64,000 nucleotides of DNA from Rutpela maculata. Lineage: Eukaryota; Arthropoda; Insecta; Coleoptera; Cerambycidae. A program made the translations under genes and the position numbers. Location: positions 95,249,091-95,313,090 of the forward strand of contig OW386287.2 of NCBI GenBank assembly GCA_936432065.2, read 5' to 3'. Below the pieces are notes generated by a model. It made no database searches, was not told the origin of the DNA, and was given only the letters and a program-made list of their open reading frames with translations. Each line of letters starts with the position of its first letter. Within the stretch, counting starts at the first letter, position 1. Of the stretch, positions 58,331 through 64,000 are shown piece after piece.

Positions 58331-59642
58331 AAAAAAATAAAATTAAATAAAAGAATCAAAATCTGACAAAAATTAATTCTTATCTTGACTGCCTAATTGC
58401 AAAATTCGATGAGTGGGAGAATATTTTTCGTGCCAACCCCGTTACCTTGCGTTATGTTCTCAAAGATGCTATTTATATTTGATCTAATTTTAAAAATCGC
58501 AACTCTAGATTATTTTTATCTTTTTGAGACAAAACCTATCAATTTACAAGTAGACCATTAATTCTTTTAAATATTGTTTTCTTTAACTATTTTCATAATT
58601 CGTGAAATTTAAATTATTGAAAAGTATCAAAAAAAAAGCTCTGCCTCGGTCGGTCCGTATCCAAATAAGACGACCTCAAATGAAAGATACTTTAATAAGG
58701 TTTAAATTTGTTGTATAGGTATTTTTCGTTCAGATCAAGTTTTAGAATTATTTGCAAAAAACGTTTTTCACCCCGTCAAACCTTTTGGGTATTAAATAGT
58801 ACCCCATTGGTGACTCATTTGAGCAATAAAACCTTAAACCCCAACTATTTCCATTCTTAAGCCTAGTTTGGCTGGGCTATTAACCTTTTACAGTTTTACG
58901 AGTTTAACATTATTTTTGATATTATATCGTTTTTATTGCAGTTGCTATTTTAAACTTAGAGTTTACAATATCATGCTTGAGATCAATGAACTTGAGAATC
59001 CGTAACTACAATAGTTTTTATATATTTTCGACTGTTTTTATAATTTTAACATGATGTCAAAATCCCTACACTCTTAAAGGTTTTGTTTCAGTTTTTCACG
59101 ATTTTTTTTTTTAATTTTCAACTTCATGTCGGCCATTTGATTGCGCCATTTTAATTTCGATTTTTATGTATCAAATTCTTAATCACTAACTACAAAGATC
59201 ACTAGGACTTTTTCGTTAAAATACTTAAATTTTCCAAGTTATAGCATTTTCAGCTATAACATTCCAAGGGGTTGATAATTAAAAAATAATGTCATCACAG
59301 TTACTCTCGTAGTTTCCTAAAAGCTTAAGGAAGTTGTGATAAAATTATAAGTTATTTATCAACGCTTGAGTGACACTCGGTTAGAAAACTTTCTGCAAAT
59401 CGTGAATGTGGCAAAATTTCTTTCAGCACCGTCCCGAAAATATCCATTTTTGGAACTTTTTATTTTTTCAAAAATTAATCCGAAATTATTCTACTTCCGT
59501 GTACCACTTCTAGTAGTTCGGAAAGTGACAGGATTCTCAAGCGTAGTTAGCTGTGCGTTTTTAAACACTTTTCAAGGCAGTCGTAAAAAAAAAGTTTTGC
59601 GCAGAAATTGTGAAAAGTAGCAACGAGAGCGATATAGAAAAC
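58331..59642. other. AT-rich spacer, nothing recognised
   Basis: No clear repeat. The last 300 bp may be 5' sequence of the tyrosine-recombinase fragment that follows. Confidence 0.4.
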
Positions 59643-59925
59643 ATGCCAGATGAAATTTTTGAAGATGCGGCTCGGGTTACCATACAGTTATTGGCCAACA
59701 AGTCAAAACACAGGTAAGAAAATATCTACGATTTGTTCTAAATTTGGACTCATAAAAGGATCACGACAATTAATGAAGATGTTATTTTGGCTTACATATC
59801 TAGAAAATCGAAAACTTTAGCTCCATCAACTCTTTGGAATCAATATTCGATGCGAAAAGCAACTATTTTGTTAGAAGAGAATGAAGATATTTACCGCCTT
59901 TTACCCCTCAAGCTTTCAACGGAAT
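59643..59925 (+). pseudogene. Crypton-like tyrosine recombinase, N-terminal core-binding domain
   Basis: From the ATG at 59643, one frame reads MPDEIFEDAARVTIQLLANK, SKHR, then past two in-frame stops EN-IYDLF and INEDVILAYISRKSKTLAPS, TLWNQYSMRKATILL. The Lys-Ser-Lys...Tyr...Phe...Tyr-Ile...Leu-Ala-Pro-Ser-Thr-Leu-Trp pattern is the SAM-like DNA-binding domain of insect Crypton-type recombinases. The catalytic Arg-His-Arg-Tyr half is absent. The first stop coincides with a gtaaga donor-like site, so an intron is an alternative reading. Confidence 0.6.
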
Positions 59926-59988
59926 AGGAACAAAATATATCTAATTACAGATTTTGTTACAATACAAATGTGTATTAAATTTCAATTC

Positions 59989-60023
<35 letters not shown>
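59989..60023. repeat. (AAT)n microsatellite, 5' side of the R4/Dong-type element
   Basis: About 11 trinucleotide units directly abut the retrotransposon. A similar tract lies at its 3' end, so the element sits within a TAA-type repeat. Confidence 0.95.
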
Positions 60024-60026
<3 letters not shown>

Positions 60027-63000
60027 TAATCGTCAATGTTGACGACGCACGCAATGTACAAGGACGCTTTAAGTGGACGAGGGAACTTCGAGATGACTTG
60101 CTGACCTGCTATGAGAGCAGCGAACCTGCGCGCAGGGGATACATGGCGCGATTGCACGATATCTGGTGCGACATGCATCCAGAGCATCGCGCCTTCTCTG
60201 AGCAACAGCTCAGAGATCAAGTATCCTTCCTGCGCAGGTCAGGCTACGTAAGGGCACCCCGGCAGCAGGAAGAAGTGCCAGCCGCACTTCCACCGCGGCA
60301 AATAGCTGTTGGGGAACATCCTAGAAGATACGCCGATGTTGACTTAAGGACGAGGGTTAGCCTTAACAGCAGGGCTACCCTAAAGTCACAAGACCTGGCG
60401 CGGATGGACGCTGTCATCGATGAGGAACTGCCAGAAGACGCCGACATCTGGCAGATCAACACTGCCGTGTACAACGCTGCTAGCCAACTCGTTCCCCGCG
60501 AGAGGACAAACAATGCCTCGAGCGGTATCGAAAAGGCTAAGCGGCGTGTACAAAAGATCGAAGGCAAAATACAGTTGGCCAGACAACACGCTTCTCGAAT
60601 CCAGAGTGTGGTAGAATACGTAACCACGGGCAAGGCATTTACGCCTAAAGTCCGGCGAACAGCAGCCGGACTCAGACGCCAACACCACACTCTAAATCTG
60701 ACAGTGATGCTCACTATTAAGCAGCACTGTTTAGATAGGATTCGAGCGCTTATGGCTATCAAGAAAAAGCTAAATAGGCGGGTACGAAGTATGGAGCAAA
60801 ATGCTTTGTTCCGTACGAATCCTTCCCGCCTATTTCAAGAGCCACAGCGTGTTGTCGATAATCCACCAACTGTAGCCGATGTCGAAAACTTCTGGAAAGG
60901 AATCTACGAAACGACACGTCCGTTCGATAGCAACACTCCAGCAATAGCACACTTCGAGGCTCTCTGCCACAGAACCTTTGAAGGGCCAGAAGAAGTGTGC
61001 GCGGCAATCAGTCCGGAGGAAGTCCAGCAAGCTCTTGTTGGCACCAAGAACTTCGCTGCCCCGGGTCCAGACGGCATAAACAACTGGTGGTGGAAAAAAT
61101 TTCCTTCCACTCACCGTCGTCTGGCCCGAGTTTTCAACACGTGGTTGAATGAGGGGCAGCCAATCCCGGACTGGTTTGTCGAGGGACGTACCGTGCTTAT
61201 TCCCAAAAAGAGTGATCTGTCCGACCCAAGGAATTATAGGCCAATCACCTGTCTGAACTCCGGCTACAAGATATTTACACGTATCCTGTACGCTCGGACA
61301 CTACGGCAGGTTGATCCGGTCTTCCAGCAGATATACGAGCAGCGTGGCGCCAAGAAGGGCATGGCAGGTTGTAAAGACAGCCTGCTGGTAGACCGCTGTA
61401 TTACACAGGATTCTGTGCAATACAAGCGGAATCTATCGATGGCCTGGATTGACTATCGTAAGGCATTTGACACAACATCACATGAACTATTGTTACATTT
61501 GCTCAAATGTCTTGCGGTAGCAGAGCCACTAGTGAGATGCATAGAACAACTGCTGCCACTCTGGAGGACTCGCTTCACCATAACATCAGGTGCACAGCGG
61601 GTTACGACAGAACAGGTAGCATTCAGAAGAGGAGTATTCCAGGGAGATTCTCTGAGTTCCCTCCTCTTTTGCATCTCACTGCTGCCGTTATCTGTTGAAC
61701 TCCGCCAAACCCGCGGGTACCACTGTGGCCCACCCAGCAACCGGAGGCATAAGGTCACCCATCTGTTCTATATGGATGACCTCAAACTGTATGCCTCCGG
61801 TGAGCGTGAACTTCAAAATGCTCTAAGGGTGGTCGAGGAGTACACGCGGGCCATTGGTATGGAGTTCGGGTTGGACAAGTGCGCGGTCGTCCACCTCAAG
61901 AGAGGGCGATGCGGGGAATTCTCTGAAGATGCGCAGCTCGCAGACGGAAGCATTCTGAGACATCTGGATGCCGGGGAGACCTACACATACCTGGGTGTGC
62001 AACAACATCACATCCAGGATGTGCAACAAATAAAGGAGTCTCTCCGCGGCAAGTACAGACGCCTACTCCGAAAGATTTGGTCCTCCGAACTTTCGTCTGC
62101 CACTAACATGCTTGCCGTTCCTGTTCTGCTCTACTCCTTTGGGGTAGTAAAATGGACTGTAGATGAGCTGCGCCAACTAGACAGAGATACCCGCAAGATG
62201 ATGAACATCCATAGGAGTATTCATCCTAGATCGTCCGTTCCTCGTGTTTACTTCCCACGTCATCGGGGGGGCCGAGGACTCTTGGGTCTGGAGTGTATGC
62301 ATGGCAGAGTAGCGCTGAGTATGGCATGTAACATCCTCAGGAGCTCGGATCCGCTCCTGCTATTAGTGAGAGATCACGAAATCGCAGGGGTGGGCGCAGG
62401 ATTGTTCAAGGCAGCAAAAAGAGCCGCAGATGAACTTGGTCTCGTATTCGACGTCAGACGAGGTGGCCGGCGCGGTGCTGATCCAGAGTCAGTCACCGAG
62501 CTTCAGCCAAATCGTCTGAAAGCCCAAATAAAAGCTGCCGAACAGGAGAATCTGTTCAGGCAGCATGTCGATAAACCCATGCACGGTGTGTACTATAAGA
62601 ACATAGAAACACTGGGTTTATCGACTAGGCTGACATTCGCCTTTTTAAGGTCAGCTGGGCTTAAGTCGGAGACCGAGGGATTCATTGTGGCCTGTCAGGA
62701 TGGTGTAATAAACACCTTGGTCTACCGAAGCCGCGTAATGGGTGTAGAGGTCCCTGATATCAACTGCAGGACCTGCCGTCAGGCGCCGGAATCGCTAATG
62801 CATTTGCTTTCAGCATGTCCGATATACGCGATTTCGGCCTACATCCACCGCCATAACGCGGCTTTACGAGTGCTATACTACCATCTAAGGCACTCGTACG
62901 GGGTAGATCAAACACCAGTGCTGCCTTACATCCCCGGAGATATTGAGTCCGTTGTCGAGAACGAGAGGTGCCGAATTTATTGGAACTACTCGTTCCCGAC

Positions 63001-63476
63001 CGTCAGGCTCATTCAAGCCAACAAGCCTGACATAGTCCTCCTCGACCATCAGAACAAAGTGATGTTTGTCATCGAATTCTCAGCACCTGCTGAGACAAAC
63101 ATCGCTTTGAAGGAGGGGGAAAAACGGACCAAATACCGTGATCTCCGGTATGAGCTCCAAGTGCTGTACCCAGACTACTCGGTCAAGATGGTCGTCCTAA
63201 TAATCGGCGTACTCGGAGGGATGAAGCCTTCGCTGCTCTCAGAATTAAAGATCATACCGGCCTGTCAGAATTCGGCAGAATGGTTGGCAGGTCAGATGCA
63301 GAAGGCGGTTATCTTGGGGTCCCTTCGTCTGCTTAGGGCACATGATTCAGGTGTTTACAGTCACTAACTCCATAGGTCGTGGAGAGTGGCTGTAATTAAT
63401 TAACCGGCGCGGCTACCGTGTGGTGTCGGAGGCCACGGAAGCTCTGTCCGGCAACGGGAAACCGAAAAAAAAAAAA
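60024..63476 (+). mobile_element. R4/Dong-clade non-LTR retrotransposon inserted in a TAA microsatellite
   Basis: A near-complete coding region lies between AAT tracts. The 3' UTR is about 97 bp and ends accgaaaaaaaaaaaa at 63476 before the 3' tract. Bombyx Dong is known to insert into TAA repeats, and R2/R4-group elements use a restriction-like endonuclease for target choice. The element has essentially no 5' UTR, so it is slightly 5'-truncated or starts within the repeat. Confidence 0.88.
60032..63367 (+). CDS. R4/Dong-type reverse transcriptase / restriction-like endonuclease polyprotein
   Basis: One uninterrupted frame of about 1,110 codons. The N-terminal Myb-like DNA-binding domain (60065-60240, FKWTRELRDDLLTCYESSEP) is followed by a basic helical linker. 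The RT follows: FAAPGPDGINNWWW (about 61046), TVLIPKKSDLSDPRNYRPIT, motif A AWIDYRKAFD (61442), VFQGDSLSSLLF, and motif C FYMDDLKLY with catalytic Asp-Asp at 61775-61780. The YMDDLK form is typical of R4/Dong. A CCHC finger, CRTCRQAPESLMHLLSAC, lies near 62765. The restriction-like endonuclease follows, with Lys-Pro-Asp-Ile (about 63023), a Glu in VIEFSAPAE and a Lys/Arg pair in TKYRDL. The first in-frame ATG (60143) is inside the Myb domain. The frame stays open upstream through the microsatellite with no ATG, so initiation is non-AUG or the 5' end is missing. No defects are seen downstream. Confidence 0.92.
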   Translation, partial: VNVDDARNVQGRFKWTRELRDDLLTCYESSEPARRGYMARLHDIWCDMHPEHRAFSEQQLRDQVSFLRRSGYVRAPRQQEEVPAALPPRQIAVGEHPRRYADVDLRTRVSLNSRATLKSQDLARMDAVIDEELPEDADIWQINTAVYNAASQLVPRERTNNASSGIEKAKRRVQKIEGKIQLARQHASRIQSVVEYVTTGKAFTPKVRRTAAGLRRQHHTLNLTVMLTIKQHCLDRIRALMAIKKKLNRRVRSMEQNALFRTNPSRLFQEPQRVVDNPPTVADVENFWKGIYETTRPFDSNTPAIAHFEALCHRTFEGPEEVCAAISPEEVQQALVGTKNFAAPGPDGINNWWWKKFPSTHRRLARVFNTWLNEGQPIPDWFVEGRTVLIPKKSDLSDPRNYRPITCLNSGYKIFTRILYARTLRQVDPVFQQIYEQRGAKKGMAGCKDSLLVDRCITQDSVQYKRNLSMAWIDYRKAFDTTSHELLLHLLKCLAVAEPLVRCIEQLLPLWRTRFTITSGAQRVTTEQVAFRRGVFQGDSLSSLLFCISLLPLSVELRQTRGYHCGPPSNRRHKVTHLFYMDDLKLYASGERELQNALRVVEEYTRAIGMEFGLDKCAVVHLKRGRCGEFSEDAQLADGSILRHLDAGETYTYLGVQQHHIQDVQQIKESLRGKYRRLLRKIWSSELSSATNMLAVPVLLYSFGVVKWTVDELRQLDRDTRKMMNIHRSIHPRSSVPRVYFPRHRGGRGLLGLECMHGRVALSMACNILRSSDPLLLLVRDHEIAGVGAGLFKAAKRAADELGLVFDVRRGGRRGADPESVTELQPNRLKAQIKAAEQENLFRQHVDKPMHGVYYKNIETLGLSTRLTFAFLRSAGLKSETEGFIVACQDGVINTLVYRSRVMGVEVPDINCRTCRQAPESLMHLLSACPIYAISAYIHRHNAALRVLYYHLRHSYGVDQTPVLPYIPGDIESVVENERCRIYWNYSFPTVRLIQANKPDIVLLDHQNKVMFVIEFSAPAETNIALKEGEKRTKYRDLRYELQVLYPDYSVKMVVLIIGVLGGMKPSLLSELKIIPACQNSAEWLAGQMQKAVILGSLRLLRAHDSGVYSH

Positions 63477-63504
63477 TAATAATAATAATAATAATAATAA
63501 TAAT
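63475..63504. repeat. (AAT)n tract shared by two convergent retrotransposon tails
   Basis: An A-run (63465-63476) passes into about 9-10 AAT units, then a T-run (63505-63513) that is the A-tail of the minus-strand element. Confidence 0.95.
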
Positions 63505-64000
63505 TTTTTTTTTCCTTGCCAGTCACCCTTTAAACTCTGTGGCTCCGACACTCACAGAGGGGAGCTGGTAGTACCGGTAGCCACTCCCTACGTCCGTGGG
63601 GTGAGTGACTACTGGGTCCGCGAATCGTGTGCCCTGAGCAGACGTAATGAACCGAGGATGACGGCCTTCTGCATTCTGCCGGCTAAGACCTCTGCCGAAT
63701 TTCGGCATGCCGGTATGCTCTTAAGTTCTGAAAGCAGTGTGTGTCTCGTTCCACCGAGGGCTCCTATAATCAGTACCACTATCTTAACAGTATGGTCTGG
63801 ATAGAGTCTGCGGAGTTCGAAGAGCAAATCTCGATATTTTGTCCGTTTTTCCTCCTCCTTCAAGACAATGTTGTTCTCCGCGGGAGCCGAGAACTCCACG
63901 ACAAACATTGTCTTGAGTTGGTGGTCGAGGAGGACTATGTCAGGCTTGTTGGCTTGTATTTGCCTGACTGTGGGAAAAGAGTAGTTCCAATAAATTAGAC
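63505..64000 (-). mobile_element. Second R4/Dong-type element, convergent, runs off the window
   Basis: The minus strand carries the same endonuclease C terminus and a 3' UTR of about 100 bp ending ctggcaaggaaaaaaaaa at the shared tract. The 3' UTR differs from that of the plus copy (which ends acgggaaaccgaaaaa), so these are related but distinct subfamilies. Confidence 0.88.
63609..63998 (-). CDS. R4/Dong-type polyprotein, C-terminal restriction-like endonuclease (partial)
   Basis: An open frame from the window edge: LIYWNYSFPTVRQIQ, ANKPDIVLLDHQLKT, FVVEFSAPAENN, KRTKYRDLLFELRRLYPDH, ending LRLLRAHDSRTQ. It aligns without gaps to the last ~127 residues of the plus-strand copy, apart from the final few residues. 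The endonuclease Pro-Asp, Glu and Lys/Arg positions are retained. No defects in the visible part; the 5' portion lies beyond base 64000. Confidence 0.88.
   Translation of the reverse strand, partial: LIYWNYSFPTVRQIQANKPDIVLLDHQLKTMFVVEFSAPAENNIVLKEEEKRTKYRDLLFELRRLYPDHTVKIVVLIIGALGGTRHTLLSELKSIPACRNSAEVLAGRMQKAVILGSLRLLRAHDSRTQ

Noticed and set aside
60244..62029. Minus-strand ORFs across the Dong-type gene
   Set aside because: Antisense shadows of the uninterrupted plus-strand RT frame.
1..64000. CRISPR arrays, bacterial operons, riboswitches or plasmid origins
   Set aside because: No short regular repeat-spacer array or prokaryotic gene organisation; base composition, introns and element types are those of an animal genome.

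Overview
This window looks like repeat-dominated insect nuclear DNA. It is AT-rich, contains no long intact ORF apart from two transposon ORFs, and has arthropod-type mobile elements throughout: mariner/Tc1 transposases of the type widespread in insects, a hAT element, Jockey-, R1- and R4/Dong-type non-LTR retrotransposons, tRNA-derived SINEs and many palindromic MITEs. I cannot place the insect order from sequence alone. I found no host gene I would defend; a few ATG-plus-splice-donor mini-exons are flagged only as candidates.

Layout. 1-5.4 kb: a palindromic array of about 604-bp repeats, five units per arm, mirrored about position 2791. 6.1-6.4 kb: a tRNA-derived SINE. 8.1-11.1 kb, minus strand: a GC-rich Jockey-type segment with an intact gag-like ORF1 between two 545-bp direct repeats, preceded by what looks like the tail of an ORF2. 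11.5-12.6 kb: an unknown ORF with 12-residue repeats, cut by a MITE. 12.6-18 kb: a tandem repeat of about 370 bp, invaded by a mariner (13618-17331, TA target), itself invaded by a hAT (15136-16492, perfect 8-bp target duplication). 18.6-19.8 kb: a second palindromic tandem array. 21.3-27 kb: inverted-repeat elements, a perfect 64-bp palindrome and a mariner relic. 27.2-28 kb: a tandem array related to one at 52 kb. 29.1-31.7 kb, minus: a decayed R1-type LINE. 33-44 kb: MITEs, hairpin clusters, tyrosine-recombinase (Crypton-like) scraps and inverted-repeat elements. 44.8-46.1 kb: an inverted-repeat element holding a fragment of a widespread unnamed protein family with a FEN1/XPG-like motif. 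46.3-50.7 kb: an inverted-repeat-bounded block with a 1.66-kb tandem duplication and a LINE endonuclease fragment. 51.9-58.3 kb: a minus-strand SINE, then a roughly 6-kb inverted-repeat element holding a third palindromic array (52374-54732) and a MITE. 59.6-64 kb: a Crypton-like fragment, then an almost intact R4/Dong-type retrotransposon in an AAT microsatellite, meeting a second copy tail-to-tail.

Nothing here forms a pathway. The informative content is the nesting order and a recurring architecture: elements whose inverted arms are themselves head-to-tail tandem repeats. Two of these share similar termini and an AAT flank, and one has a recoverable empty site.
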